From Glaciihabitans tibetensis (GTDB lineage Bacteria; Actinomycetota; Actinomycetes; Actinomycetales; Microbacteriaceae): a DNA stretch of 64,000 nt. The position numbers and the translations under genes were made by a program. The number at the start of each line of letters is the position of its first letter. The first letter of the stretch is position 1. Shown piece by piece: positions 42,666-51,810 of the stretch. The DNA lies in contig NZ_PVTL01000001.1 of assembly GCF_003003265.1 (NCBI RefSeq), forward strand, positions 372,001 through 436,000, given 5' to 3'. The notes beneath the pieces were generated by a model. The model did no database searches. It was not told the origin of the DNA and saw only the letters and a list, made by a program, of their open reading frames with translations.

Positions 42666-43904
42666 TCAGTTGTAGCTGCGGAACGCTGCGACCGCGTTGT
42701 GGCCGCCGAATCCGAACGAGTTGCTGAGGGCCAGGAGCGGCCCGTCGCGCAGCGGCCGTGCTGTGGTGACGACATCCAGCTTGATCGCGGGGTCCTGGTC
42801 GGTCAGGTTGATTGTCGGCGGTGCCATGCGCTCATGCAGGGCGAGGATCGTGAAGATGGCTTCCAACGCTCCCGTGCCGCCGAGGAGGTGCCCGGTCGCC
42901 GCCTTGGTCGCGGAAACGGCGATGTTGGGCAGGTGGTCTCCGAAGACCCGAAGCAGCGAGTTGTACTCGGCGATATCGCCCACCGGGGTCGACGTGGCGT
43001 GCGCGTTGACATGGTCGACGTCAGACGGCACAGCGCCGGCCTGCGCCAGCGCCGCGAGCATCGCGCGGGCGGCAGCGGAGCCCTCGGGGTCGGGTGCGGT
43101 GATGTGATACGAGTCGCTCGTGACGGAGCCGCCCGCGAGTTCGCCGTAAATCCTCGCGCCGCGAGCAAGCGCGTGCTCCTCGGTCTCGAGAACCAGGGTT
43201 CCGGCGCCCTCTCCGAGAACAAATCCATCCCGCGTCGAGTCGAACGGGCGGGATGCCGTTGCGGGGGAGTCGTTGCGCTTCGACAGAGCCTGCATCGCCG
43301 CGAACGAGGCGATGGGCATCGGATGGATGACCGCCTCGGTGCCGCCCGCAATCACAACATCCGCGATCCCAGCCTGAAGGTGGTCATACGCGTTGACGAG
43401 TGCTTCGGTGCTAGACGCACACGCGGATACGTCGGTGCGAGCGAAGGCACGTGACGGAATGGTCATGCTGATCGCGGCTGCTGCGGCGTTGGGCATCAGC
43501 ATCGGGATCGTCATGGGAAGGACACGACGAGGGCCTTTTTCCTTGAGGGTGTCCCACGCGTCGAGGAGCGTCCACAATCCGCCGATGCCGGTGGAGTAGT
43601 CGACACCGACGCGCAGCGGGTCAACGTCGGGGGATCCAGCGTCTGCCCAGGCCTCGCGGGCAGAGATAACGGCAAACTGGCTCGAGGGGTCGAGGCGCTT
43701 CCACTCCACGCGCTCGAGAACTTCGTGGCCCTGCACCTTGGCCTGACCGGCGAACTTGACCGGAAGGTCGTACTTCTCGACCCAGTCGTGCTCGATGGTG
43801 GAAATGCCGGACTCTCCAGCGAGCAGCGCCTTCCACGACTCCGGCGCGGTGCCGCCGAGGGGGGAGGTGGCGCCAATGCCGGTGACAACGATCTTTTTGG
43901 TCAT
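42666..43904 (-). CDS. fabF: 3-oxoacyl-ACP synthase II (KAS II)
   Basis: This 412-residue condensing enzyme elongates acyl-ACP with malonyl-ACP. The catalytic triad is intact: Cys162 in VSACASSTEAL, His302 in VNAHATSTPVGD and His339 in ATGHLLGGTG. It is the last gene of the fabD-fabH-acpP-fabF cluster, transcribed on the minus strand, 86 nt after acpP. Length and gene order are as in other actinobacteria. Confidence 0.96.
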   Translation of the reverse strand: MTKKIVVTGIGATSPLGGTAPESWKALLAGESGISTIEHDWVEKYDLPVKFAGQAKVQGHEVLERVEWKRLDPSSQFAVISAREAWADAGSPDVDPLRVGVDYSTGIGGLWTLLDAWDTLKEKGPRRVLPMTIPMLMPNAAAAAISMTIPSRAFARTDVSACASSTEALVNAYDHLQAGIADVVIAGGTEAVIHPMPIASFAAMQALSKRNDSPATASRPFDSTRDGFVLGEGAGTLVLETEEHALARGARIYGELAGGSVTSDSYHITAPDPEGSAAARAMLAALAQAGAVPSDVDHVNAHATSTPVGDIAEYNSLLRVFGDHLPNIAVSATKAATGHLLGGTGALEAIFTILALHERMAPPTINLTDQDPAIKLDVVTTARPLRDGPLLALSNSFGFGGHNAVAAFRSYN

Positions 43905-43990
43905 ATCAACGTCTTCCTGATGGATCTCGGGACACGCGCGGGCGGGCCGACCAGGCTCGAGAACTTAGCCGGCCGCCGCGAATGCTGGTA

Positions 43991-44239
43991 CTAGCCCTGA
44001 GCTGCGGTGATGAAGCGGACTGCGTCCCCGACGGTCTTGAGGTTCTTGACCTCTTCGTCCGGGATCTTCACGTCAAACTTCTCTTCAGCATTCACGACGA
44101 TCGTCATCATCGAAATGGAATCGATGTCGAGGTCGTCGGTGAAGGACTTGTCCAGCTCGACCGTGTCTGCCGCGATTCCGGTCTCATCGTTGATGAGCTC
44201 CGCCAGTCCGGCGAGTACTTCTTCCGTGGACAATGCCAT
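43991..44239 (-). CDS. acpP: Acyl carrier protein
   Basis: The 82-residue carrier is acidic and helical, with the phosphopantetheine-attachment Ser41 in DIDSISMMTIV (DSIS rather than the usual DSL). It carries acyl chains between the fab enzymes. It lies between fabH and fabF. The ATG has AGGAG about 8 nt upstream. Confidence 0.97.
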   Translation of the reverse strand: MALSTEEVLAGLAELINDETGIAADTVELDKSFTDDLDIDSISMMTIVVNAEEKFDVKIPDEEVKNLKTVGDAVRFITAAQG

Positions 44240-44282
44240 TGTGTTATCTCCTTGAGGTGTCGTATGACCGTTGAACAGCTTA

Positions 44283-45287
44283 TTAGGGCAGGACTACTAC
44301 CTGCGCGCCAAACACGAGGCCAGCACCAAACCCGATCTGCAGGGCGAGTCCGCCGCTGAGCTCGGGATGCTCTTCGAGCAGGCGATGGGTTGCCAGCGGG
44401 ATGGATGCCGCGGAGGTGTTGCCAGTGGTCGCAATGTCGCGGGCGATCATGACGGACTCGGGCAGCTTCAGCTGCTTCGCGAACTCGTCGATGATGCGCA
44501 TATTGGCCTGGTGCGGGATGAATGCGGCGAGGTCGTCGGCCGTGATGCCCGCGGCCTCGAGTGCGCGCTTGGCGACCTTTGCCATGTCCCACACTGCCCA
44601 ACGGAAAACCGTCTGGCCTTCCTGGCGGAGGGTGGGCCATTCGGCAACGCCCTCTCGGAAATCAGCGAGGGTGGCGTTCATCCCGACGGCGTCTGCTCTC
44701 GATCCGTCAGACCCCCACACCGCGGCTGCGATTCCGGGGGTCTCGCTCGGCCCGATAACTACCGCGCCCGCGCCATCGCCCAAGAGAAATGAGATGGAAC
44801 GGTCTGTCGGATCCACCATGTCGGACAGTTTCTCAGCGCCGATCACCAACGCGTAGTGCGCGGCGCCCGAACGAATGAGCGCGTCGGCCTGGGTGACTCC
44901 GTAGCTGAATCCGGCACACGCGGCGTTCTGGTCGTAGGCCGCAGCGGGGTTCGAGCCCACCCGGTCCGCGACGACGGCGGCCATGGACGGGGTCTGGCGA
45001 CCGTTGCTGATGGTGGCCACAATGACTAGGTCGATGAGTTCGGGGGCGACACCGGACTTCGCGATGGCTTCCTGCGCAGCATCCGTCGCCAGATCCACCG
45101 CGAGAACGTCGTGAGAGGCGCGGGTGCGGGTCACGATGCCCGTACGCTGCTGGATCCATTCGTCGCTGGAGTTGATCGGACCGACGAGCTCCTCGTTCGG
45201 CACGATGAGGTCGCCGCGGGCCGCGCCGTAGCTGTAGATGCGCGTGAACTGGGCGCCATGAGACTGCTGGAGAGTGGGGGTGGTCAT
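44283..45287 (-). CDS. fabH: 3-oxoacyl-ACP synthase III (KAS III)
   Basis: This 334-residue enzyme starts fatty acid synthesis by condensing acyl-CoA with malonyl-ACP. The triad is intact: Cys124 in QNAACAGFSYG, His259 in IPHQANMR and Asn290 in TGNTSAASIP. The ATG at 45287 overlaps the fabD stop by 3 nt, so it is translationally coupled. Longer frames further upstream lie inside fabD and are ignored. Confidence 0.96.
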   Translation of the reverse strand: MTTPTLQQSHGAQFTRIYSYGAARGDLIVPNEELVGPINSSDEWIQQRTGIVTRTRASHDVLAVDLATDAAQEAIAKSGVAPELIDLVIVATISNGRQTPSMAAVVADRVGSNPAAAYDQNAACAGFSYGVTQADALIRSGAAHYALVIGAEKLSDMVDPTDRSISFLLGDGAGAVVIGPSETPGIAAAVWGSDGSRADAVGMNATLADFREGVAEWPTLRQEGQTVFRWAVWDMAKVAKRALEAAGITADDLAAFIPHQANMRIIDEFAKQLKLPESVMIARDIATTGNTSAASIPLATHRLLEEHPELSGGLALQIGFGAGLVFGAQVVVLP

Positions 45288-46213
45288 TTCGTCTCGTTCA
45301 TCATGTCGAAAGCGGCGGCCAGATCGTCTGGGGTCTTGACCGTGACCGTGGGGATGCCCTTCAGCCCGCGCTTGGCAAGGCCGGCGAGTGCTCCCGCTGG
45401 TGCCAGCTCGATCAGACCGGTAACCCCCGCCTCCGCGAGGGAGGCCATGGTCTTGTCCCACCGTACCGGGGACGATACCTGGCCGACGAGCAGATCGACA
45501 AAACGGCGTCCGTCGGTGACGGGGGAGCCGTCGTTGTTCGTCCAGATGGGAAGCGTGGGGTCGCTGGCGGTCACCGTCGTAGCGAAGGCCCGGAGCCGGT
45601 CGATCGCTGGCGCCATGTATCGGGTGTGGAAAGCCCCGGCGACCTTGAGCGGAACGACCCGGGTGCCGGGCACGGGGTCGGCCCGGAGGGCAGCGAGGGC
45701 ATCTGGTGCACCCGCGACCACAATCTGGCCGCCGCCGTTGAAGTTTGCTGGCTCGAGTCCCAACTCATTGAATCGGGCGAGCAGCGCCTCCTCGTCCCCG
45801 CCGAGGACCGCGCTCATGGCGGTGGGAGTTAGGGCTGCAGCGTCGGCCATGGCGCGGCTGCGTTCCCGGACGAACGCCATCGCATCGGACTCCGTGAGGA
45901 TCCCCGCTGCTGCTGCCGCAGTGATCTCACCGACCGAGTGGCCGGCGACCCCCGCGATCTTCGCACGGCCGCCGCCGGCGGTCTGGTCGAACAGCGCCGA
46001 AAGCGTGATCAATCCGGAGGCGACGATCAGCGGTTGCGCCACCGCGGTGTCGCGGATGGTGTCTTCGTCACTAGTGGTGCCGTGGGCGACCAGATCGATA
46101 CCGGCCGTGTCCGACAAGCGAAGGAGCTGGTCCCGGAATCGGTCTTCGGTGAGCCATGGTTCGAGGAAGCCGGGGGTCTGGGACCCCTGGCCTGGGGCGA
46201 CGACAACAATCAT
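45284..46213 (-). CDS. fabD: Malonyl-CoA:ACP transacylase
   Basis: This 309-residue enzyme loads malonate onto ACP. The GHSVGE motif (91-96) carries the nucleophile Ser93, and His195 in GAFHTRY is the base. It is the first gene of the fab cluster; the promoter must lie in the repeat-rich gap upstream, where TTGACA on the minus strand is seen about 15 nt before the start but without a convincing -10 box. Confidence 0.96.
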   Translation of the reverse strand: MIVVVAPGQGSQTPGFLEPWLTEDRFRDQLLRLSDTAGIDLVAHGTTSDEDTIRDTAVAQPLIVASGLITLSALFDQTAGGGRAKIAGVAGHSVGEITAAAAAGILTESDAMAFVRERSRAMADAAALTPTAMSAVLGGDEEALLARFNELGLEPANFNGGGQIVVAGAPDALAALRADPVPGTRVVPLKVAGAFHTRYMAPAIDRLRAFATTVTASDPTLPIWTNNDGSPVTDGRRFVDLLVGQVSSPVRWDKTMASLAEAGVTGLIELAPAGALAGLAKRGLKGIPTVTVKTPDDLAAAFDMMNETK

Positions 46214-46440
46214 CCGTCTAGTCTGTCAACACTCGGGCCGGAATCCCTGTTGCAACTGACCTAAACATCGGGCGATTCGTTGTTCTGGTCCTCTAAGTCC
46301 GTCGCGGGAGCGTGGGGACGCTCCGAACGCGCGCACGAGACGCGCCCATGAGACGCGCGCTGGAGACGCGCGCTGGCCGTTGGCCCGCCGACCGGCGCGC
46401 CATTGCGCCATTGCGCTTGGCGCTCGCAAAATTCGAACGC

Positions 46441-46496
46441 CAGACGCGTGACGCCCGACGCCAGACGCGTGACGCCAGACGCGTGACGCCCGACGA
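46441..46496. repeat. Short tandem repeats (CAGACGCGTGACGCC type)
   Basis: Three adjoining variants of CAGACGCGTGACGCC with extra CGACG spacers lie just before the first 122-bp element. Confidence 0.8.
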
Positions 46497-46510
46497 GCCG
46501 GAACCTGCAC

Positions 46511-46632
46511 CTTTCGGAAATTCAGGACTTGACGACGAGGGTAGGCCAGCGCGCCGAGAACTTCCGCGGTATCCCGGGCCCCGCCCCGCCGGGCTGACCC
46601 GAGGACTTCCGCATCTCCTGAGTTTCCGAAGG
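46511..46632. repeat. 122-bp inverted-repeat element, copy A
   Basis: Left end CTTTCGGAAATTCAGGA (46511-46527) and right end TCCTGAGTTTCCGAAGG (46616-46632) form a 17-bp inverted repeat with two mismatches. The 88-bp core aligns without gaps to copy B, including central CCGCGGTATCCCGGG and the terminal CTTCCGCAT. No open frame inside. Confidence 0.85.
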
Positions 46633-46748
46633 GTCTGTCGCGCGTGGCGTGTTTCGCAGGCGTGCGAACGCCCCGGTAGAGCCGCGGTGTTCGCTTGGCC
46701 CCTGCGCCGTGCTGAAACTCACGAGATCGCACCCTGAGCTTCCCCTGT

Positions 46749-46870
46749 CTTTCGGAAACTCAGGACTTCAGGACGCGGCCCAGCAATTTCGGCGCGGACC
46801 GCCGCGGTTTCTCGGGTCGGACACCTTCGGGCGCGCTAACGTGCTTACGCATGTCCTGAGTTTCCGGAGG
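46749..46870. repeat. 122-bp inverted-repeat element, copy B
   Basis: Left end CTTTCGGAAACTCAGGA (46749-46765) and right end TCCTGAGTTTCCGGAGG (46854-46870) form a 17-bp inverted repeat with two mismatches. The same 88-bp core length as copies A and C is present, with central CCGCGGTTTCTCGGG and terminal CTTACGCAT. It lies 116 bp from copy A in the same orientation. Confidence 0.85.
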
Positions 46871-46929
46871 TAAGCGTCGAGGCTGCGCCGCGCGAGGCGT
46901 CGGCGCGGCCGTGGCAGCGCTCGTTCTAT

Positions 46930-47064
46930 CCGGCAGGCTCGACCAAGCATTCGGCAGGGCAAACCCGCCTCCGGCAGGCTCGCCCAAGCATTCGGCAGGG
47001 CAAACCCGCTTCCCGGCAGGCTCGCCCAAGCATCCAGGAGGGCAAACCCGCTTCCCGGCAGGCC
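46930..47064. repeat. 41-42-bp tandem repeat, 3.2 units
   Basis: Units begin CCGGCAGGCTCGCCCAAGCA and end GGGCAAACCCGCTTC, at 46930 (41 bp), 46971 (42 bp), 47013 (42 bp) and a short fourth from 47055. It abuts the regulator's 3' end. Confidence 0.93.
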
Positions 47065-47078
47065 ACGCGCCGATGTGC

Positions 47079-48269
47079 CTACCGCTTACGGGTGGGGTCC
47101 GGCTCCGTCATCGAGCCCACAATGAGCGCGGACTGAAGGATGAGTGCTTCGCGCGCGCCGGTCGCGTCCCAGCCGATGACCTCGCTGATGCGCTTGAGGC
47201 GGTAGCGGACGGTGTTGGGGTGCACGAACAGCTCACGCGCCGTCGCTTCGAGCGAACGACCGTTGTCGAGGTAGCACCACAGCGTCCCGAGGAGCTCGGT
47301 GGAGTGGGCCTGCAGGGGTTTGTAGATGCGGTTGATGAGGGTGGCACGGGCAAGCGCGTCGCCAGCGAATGCCCGCTCCGGGAGCAGGTCGTCGGCCATG
47401 ACAGGGCGGGTTGCGTTGCGCCAGGCGCGGGCGACGGCGAAGCCGGCGAGGGCGGCCTTCGCGCTGCGGGACGCTCCGACCAGGGACGGGACCTCATGCC
47501 CCAGAACGAGGTGGCCAGGACCGAAGCCGGGTTCGAGCTTTCGTGCGATCTCGATGAATGCCAGGGGGACCTTGGATGTCTCGTCGCCGTCGAGCGGCGC
47601 GGGCTCTGCTCGGCCGATGACAAGCACGAGCCGGTTGCCCTGCACTCCGATCAGAACGTCTGCATCGAGGTGCCGGGCCGTACGCCGTAGCTGGTCCACA
47701 TCGAGAACCCTCGGTGTGGTGCCCACCAGGACGCAGACCTCGCCGTGGCCGTTCCAGCCAAGCGCGGCGATCCGGCTGGGAAGCTCATTGTCGTGCTCCC
47801 CGCTGAGAATGGAGTCGACCACGAGTGCTTCCAGCCGCGCGTCCCACAGCCCGCGGGCCTCGGCGGCACGGGCGTAGACATCGGCAGAGGCGAACGCGAT
47901 CTCCCGCGAGTAGAGCAGAATCGCTTCGCGCAGCACGTCATCGCCGTCTTTGACGCGTTGCTCGACTACTTCCACCGTGATGCGGATCAGCTGGAGCGTC
48001 TGCTGCAGGCTGACCGACCGCAATAATTCACGCGGCGCGGCACCGAAGACGTCCGCGGCTATCCACGGAGTCGCCTTGGGATCCTCGAACCAGGAGATGA
48101 ACGAGGTGATTCCCGCCTGGGCGACGAGGCCGACCGCGGACCGCCGCCCCGGTGGCATATCGCCATACCAGGGCAGCGTGTCCTCGAGCCGTTTCAACGT
48201 TGCCGTGGCCAGCTCACCAGAAATGGTGCGCAGCCACGCCAGCGTTTGTTCCTTCGTCTTTGGTGCCAC
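47079..48269 (-). CDS. PucR-family transcriptional regulator, FasR-like
   Basis: This 396-residue regulator has a long N-terminal region and the C-terminal PucR helix-turn-helix (FVHPNTVRYRLKRISEVIGW, about residues 345-365). In Streptomyces the homologous FasR is encoded next to fabD and controls the fab cluster; here the same gene is near the cluster but separated from fabD by the repeat island. It starts at GTG 48269, only 7 nt after the aceE stop, so it is probably co-transcribed with aceE. Regulation of fatty acid synthesis is inference from Streptomyces. Confidence 0.82.
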   Translation of the reverse strand: MAPKTKEQTLAWLRTISGELATATLKRLEDTLPWYGDMPPGRRSAVGLVAQAGITSFISWFEDPKATPWIAADVFGAAPRELLRSVSLQQTLQLIRITVEVVEQRVKDGDDVLREAILLYSREIAFASADVYARAAEARGLWDARLEALVVDSILSGEHDNELPSRIAALGWNGHGEVCVLVGTTPRVLDVDQLRRTARHLDADVLIGVQGNRLVLVIGRAEPAPLDGDETSKVPLAFIEIARKLEPGFGPGHLVLGHEVPSLVGASRSAKAALAGFAVARAWRNATRPVMADDLLPERAFAGDALARATLINRIYKPLQAHSTELLGTLWCYLDNGRSLEATARELFVHPNTVRYRLKRISEVIGWDATGAREALILQSALIVGSMTEPDPTRKR

Positions 48270-48276
48270 GGGCTGC

Positions 48277-51003
48277 CTAGCTTTCGCCGCCGGCCGATCC
48301 CGTCGTTCCTGCGTTCACATCGTGCAGTTGGTACATTTCGATGGCACGAGCGGGAACACCCGGATCCATCTTGCCCTGCTTCACCAGCGCCTCAAGGGTG
48401 CGGACCACGAGCGACGGTCCATCAATCTTGAAGAAGCGACGGGCGGCAGCGCGGGTGTCTGAGAAGCCAAAGTCGTCGGCTCCCAGGGTCGCGAAGTCGC
48501 CGGGCACGAACTGGCGGATCTGGTCGGGCACAGCGTGCATGAAGTCCGTGACCGCGATGAACGGCCCCTGGGCATCCTGCAATTTGCGCGTCACGTAGGG
48601 CACGTGGGCGTCCTCGTTGGGGTAGAGGAAGTTGTGCTCGTCGGCGGCAAGGCCGTCCCGGCGCAACTCCGTCCACGACGTCACCGACCAGACGTCGGCT
48701 GAGACGCCCCAGTCGTTCTCGAGCAGCTGCTGAGCCTCGAGAGCCCACGGAACCGCGACACCGGAGGCCAACAGCTGAGCCTTCGGGCCCGGGTTGTAGG
48801 CCTCTGAGACGCGGTGGATTCCGCGCAACACGCCCTCTACGTCCAGGTTCTCCGGCTCGGCCGGCTGGATGATCGGCTCGTTGTACACGGTGATGTAGTA
48901 CATGACGTTCGGGTCGGGGTGCTCACCGCTGTACATGCGCTCAAGACCGGCTCGCACGATCTGGCCCATTTCGTAGCCGAACGCGGGGTCGTAAGACACC
49001 ACGGCCGGGTTCGTCGAGGCAAGCAAAAGCGAGTGGCCGTCAGCGTGCTGCAGGCCCTCGCCGGTCAGCGTGGTGCGACCGGCGGTCGCCCCGATGATGA
49101 ACCCGCGGGCCATCTGGTCTCCCGCGGCCCACATGGCGTCACCCGTGCGCTGGAATCCGAACATCGAGTAGAAGACGTACACCGGGATCAGCGCTTCGCC
49201 GTGCGTCGAGTACGACGTGCCGGCCGCGGTGAACGCGGCAAACGCTCCTGCCTCGTTGATGCCCACGTGCACGATCTGGCCCTGCGGGCTCTCCTTGTAC
49301 GCAAGGAGCTGCTCGCGGTCAACGGCCGTGTAGTTCTGGCCGTTCGGGTTGTAGATCTTCGCCGACGGGAAGTACGCGTCCATGCCGAACGTGCGTGCCT
49401 CGTCAGGGATGACCGGAACGATGCGGTGGCCGAAGCCCTTGGCTCGCAAGAGGTCCTTGAGCAGACGGGCGAACGCCATGGTGGTGGCGATCTCCTGCTT
49501 GCCGGAGCCCTTCTTCGCGATCGCGTACGCCGAGTCGTCGGGCAGGTCGACCTGGGTGTACTTCGAGCGACGTTCCGGAACGTACCCACCGAGCGCACGA
49601 CGACGCTCGTGCAGGTACTGGATCGCCTCGTCGTTCTCACCGGGGTTGAAGTACGGCGGCTGGTACGGGTTCTCCTCGAGCACGGCGTCGGTGATCGGGA
49701 TTCGCATCTCGTCACGGAACAGCTTGAGGTTGTCCAGCGTCAGCTTCTTCATCTGGTGGGTGGCGTTGCGTCCCTCGAACGACGGTCCAAGGCCATAGCC
49801 CTTGACCGTCTTCGCAAGAATCACGGTCGGCTGGCCGGTGTGCTCCTGAGCTGCCTTGAACGCGGCGTACACCTTGCGGTAGTCGTGTCCACCTCGCTTG
49901 AGGTTCCAGATCTGCTCGTCGCTGTAGTCCTTGACGAGCTCAAGCGCACGGGGATCGCGACCGAAGAAGTTCTCGCGAATGTACGCGCCACTTTCGGCCT
50001 TGTAGGTCTGATAGTCACCATCGGGCGTGACGTTCATCAGGTCGCGCAGAGCGCCCTCGGTGTCGCGCGCCAGAAGCTCGTCCCACTCGCGTCCCCAGAC
50101 GACCTTGATGACGTTCCATCCGGCCCCACGGAAGAAGCTCTCGAGCTCCTGGATGATCTTGCCATTTCCCCGCACCGGGCCGTCGAGGCGCTGCAGGTTG
50201 CAGTTGATGACGAAGTTGAGGTTGTCGAGCTTCTCGTTGGCGGCCCACTGCAGGGCGCCACGGCTCTCGACCTCGTCCATTTCGCCGTCACCGAGGAACG
50301 CCCAGACCTGCTGGTCGGAGGTGTCCTTGATGCCGCGGTTCTGGAGGTATTTGTTGGACTGCGCCTGGTAGATCGCGTTGATTGGGCCGAGACCCATCGA
50401 CACGGTCGGGAACTGCCAGAAGTCCTTCATCAGGCGAGGGTGCGGGTAGGACGACAGTCCACCGCCCTCGTGTGACTTCTCCTGGCGGAAACCGTCGAGC
50501 TGGTGCTCGCTCAGGCGACCCTCGAGGAAGGCGCGGGCGTACATACCGGGGGAGGCGTGACCCTGGTAGAAGATGTGGTCGCCGCCGCCCGGGTGATCCT
50601 GGCCGCGGAAGAAGTGGTTGTGTCCCACCTCGTAGAGTGCGGCGGAGGAAGCGTAGGTCGCGATGTGTCCACCGACGCCGATTCCTGGCCGCTGCGCACG
50701 GTGCACCGTGATCGCTGCGTTCCAGCGGATCCAGGCGCGGTATCGACGTTCGATATCCTCGTTGCCCGGAAAATCTGGCTCCTCATTCGTGGCGATCGTG
50801 TTGAGGTAGTCGGTCGTGGGCACCATCGGAACTCCGAGGTGCAGCTCCTTCGACCGCTTGAGCAAGCTCAACATGATTTCGCGACCGCGTTCGTGGCCCT
50901 GCGCTGCGACAAGTGCGTCGAGCGATTCTTGCCACTCTGCAGTTTCTTCCGGATCCTTGTCGGTGTTATTCACCGAGTACGGGTCCTGATCGTTCACCGT
51001 CAC
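48277..51003 (-). CDS. aceE: Pyruvate dehydrogenase E1 component, homodimeric
   Basis: This 908-residue thiamin-diphosphate enzyme decarboxylates pyruvate for the acetyl-CoA-forming complex. The ThDP/Mg motif is [16 protein letters not shown] followed by the Asn-containing [18 protein letters not shown], and the early H-loop [20 protein letters not shown] is intact. The length is as in other actinobacteria and proteobacteria that have the single-chain E1. No lipoate subunit or E3 genes lie beside it. It starts at GTG 51003 with AGGTCAAGG upstream and is divergent from the peroxiredoxin gene. Confidence 0.97.
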   Translation of the reverse strand: MTVNDQDPYSVNNTDKDPEETAEWQESLDALVAAQGHERGREIMLSLLKRSKELHLGVPMVPTTDYLNTIATNEEPDFPGNEDIERRYRAWIRWNAAITVHRAQRPGIGVGGHIATYASSAALYEVGHNHFFRGQDHPGGGDHIFYQGHASPGMYARAFLEGRLSEHQLDGFRQEKSHEGGGLSSYPHPRLMKDFWQFPTVSMGLGPINAIYQAQSNKYLQNRGIKDTSDQQVWAFLGDGEMDEVESRGALQWAANEKLDNLNFVINCNLQRLDGPVRGNGKIIQELESFFRGAGWNVIKVVWGREWDELLARDTEGALRDLMNVTPDGDYQTYKAESGAYIRENFFGRDPRALELVKDYSDEQIWNLKRGGHDYRKVYAAFKAAQEHTGQPTVILAKTVKGYGLGPSFEGRNATHQMKKLTLDNLKLFRDEMRIPITDAVLEENPYQPPYFNPGENDEAIQYLHERRRALGGYVPERRSKYTQVDLPDDSAYAIAKKGSGKQEIATTMAFARLLKDLLRAKGFGHRIVPVIPDEARTFGMDAYFPSAKIYNPNGQNYTAVDREQLLAYKESPQGQIVHVGINEAGAFAAFTAAGTSYSTHGEALIPVYVFYSMFGFQRTGDAMWAAGDQMARGFIIGATAGRTTLTGEGLQHADGHSLLLASTNPAVVSYDPAFGYEMGQIVRAGLERMYSGEHPDPNVMYYITVYNEPIIQPAEPENLDVEGVLRGIHRVSEAYNPGPKAQLLASGVAVPWALEAQQLLENDWGVSADVWSVTSWTELRRDGLAADEHNFLYPNEDAHVPYVTRKLQDAQGPFIAVTDFMHAVPDQIRQFVPGDFATLGADDFGFSDTRAAARRFFKIDGPSLVVRTLEALVKQGKMDPGVPARAIEMYQLHDVNAGTTGSAGGES

Positions 51004-51196
51004 CCTTGACCTCTTCCTGGTAGAGACAGATCTCGCCTAGCCGCCACAGCGTCGGGGTGCGTCTTTGTGGCATAACGACTAAACATCTCAATTCTAGGTG
51101 TCGGTTTCGTTCCCGTGTGCGCACGCGGCTGGCGGGCGTAGTATTACCCCTCGTGTTTGTGCGACCTAAACGGGTCGAATGCGAGAGGATTCCAGC

Positions 51197-51670
51197 ATGG
51201 CTTTGGAAAATGACACCCGAGCTCCCGATTTCGAGTTGCCCAACCAGTTCGGCGAGCACGTTCGTCTCAAGGACTTTGCTGGCAAGAAGCCGGTAGCGCT
51301 CGTGTTTTTCCCGCTCGCATTTTCGGGAACCTGCACGACCGAGCTGTGTTCGCTGCGCGATAACCTCGCCATGTTCAAGCAGAGCGGCGTCGAACTGATC
51401 GGAATTTCCGTCGATTCGAAGGCAACGCTGCGCGCGTGGGCCGAGCACGAGGGCTACGACTTCACTCTTCTCGCCGACTTCTGGCCGCACGGTGCCGTGT
51501 CCAAGGAGTACGGGGTCTTCCTCGACCACAAGGGGTTCGCCAACCGGGCGACGTTCATCATCGACACCCGCGGAATCATCCGGGCCAGCTTCATCACCGC
51601 GCCGGGCGAGGCTCGCTCGATTCACGAGTACCGCGCTGCCCTCGAAAGCGTCCTGCCGACCCACGTCTAG
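51197..51670 (+). CDS. Peroxiredoxin (AhpE/BCP-type)
   Basis: This 157-residue thioredoxin-fold peroxidase reduces peroxides. The peroxidatic cysteine is in FSGTCTTELCSLRDN, in the T-x-x-C motif with a second Cys close by. LENDTRAPDFELPNQFGEHV is the typical N-terminus. I start at ATG 51197 with GAGGA upstream; an ATG at 51179 gives six more residues. It is divergent from aceE across a 193-bp gap. Confidence 0.92.
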   Translation: MALENDTRAPDFELPNQFGEHVRLKDFAGKKPVALVFFPLAFSGTCTTELCSLRDNLAMFKQSGVELIGISVDSKATLRAWAEHEGYDFTLLADFWPHGAVSKEYGVFLDHKGFANRATFIIDTRGIIRASFITAPGEARSIHEYRAALESVLPTHV

Positions 51671-51712
51671 CTGTACTGCCCAAGCAGGCCGCAGGCCAGG
51701 TGTGCACCCGCA

Positions 51713-51810
51713 GGTGGGATTTTCAGACAGGCCGGGGTTTCCCGATAGCCGGCATTTCTAGACAGGTCGGGATTCCAGATAGCCGGGATATCCGACGGTG
51801 GGATTTTCAG
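51713..51810. repeat. Degenerate repeats between the peroxiredoxin and kdpE genes
   Basis: Paired GGTGGGATTTTCAG (51713 and 51797), GACAGGYCGGG and GATAGCCGG copies fill the gap and run into the kdpE 3' end. Confidence 0.65.

Larger units (their letters stand above)
46214..47078. other. 865-bp repeat island between fabD and the FasR-like regulator
   Basis: No gene is credible here. The stretch is made of cagacgcgtgacgc-type repeats (46441-46496), two copies of the 122-bp inverted-repeat element, and a 41-42-bp tandem repeat. The remaining stretches are GC-rich with no clear coding bias. It must contain the fabD promoter at its left end and the regulator's 3' end at its right end. Confidence 0.75.

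Noticed and set aside
46930..47064. CRISPR array or att-site repeats in the fabD upstream gap
   Set aside because: The 41-42-bp units are directly adjacent with no unique spacers, and there are no cas, integrase or transposase genes.
48814..50475. 553-residue plus-strand reading frame
   Set aside because: It is antisense to aceE and of no known family.
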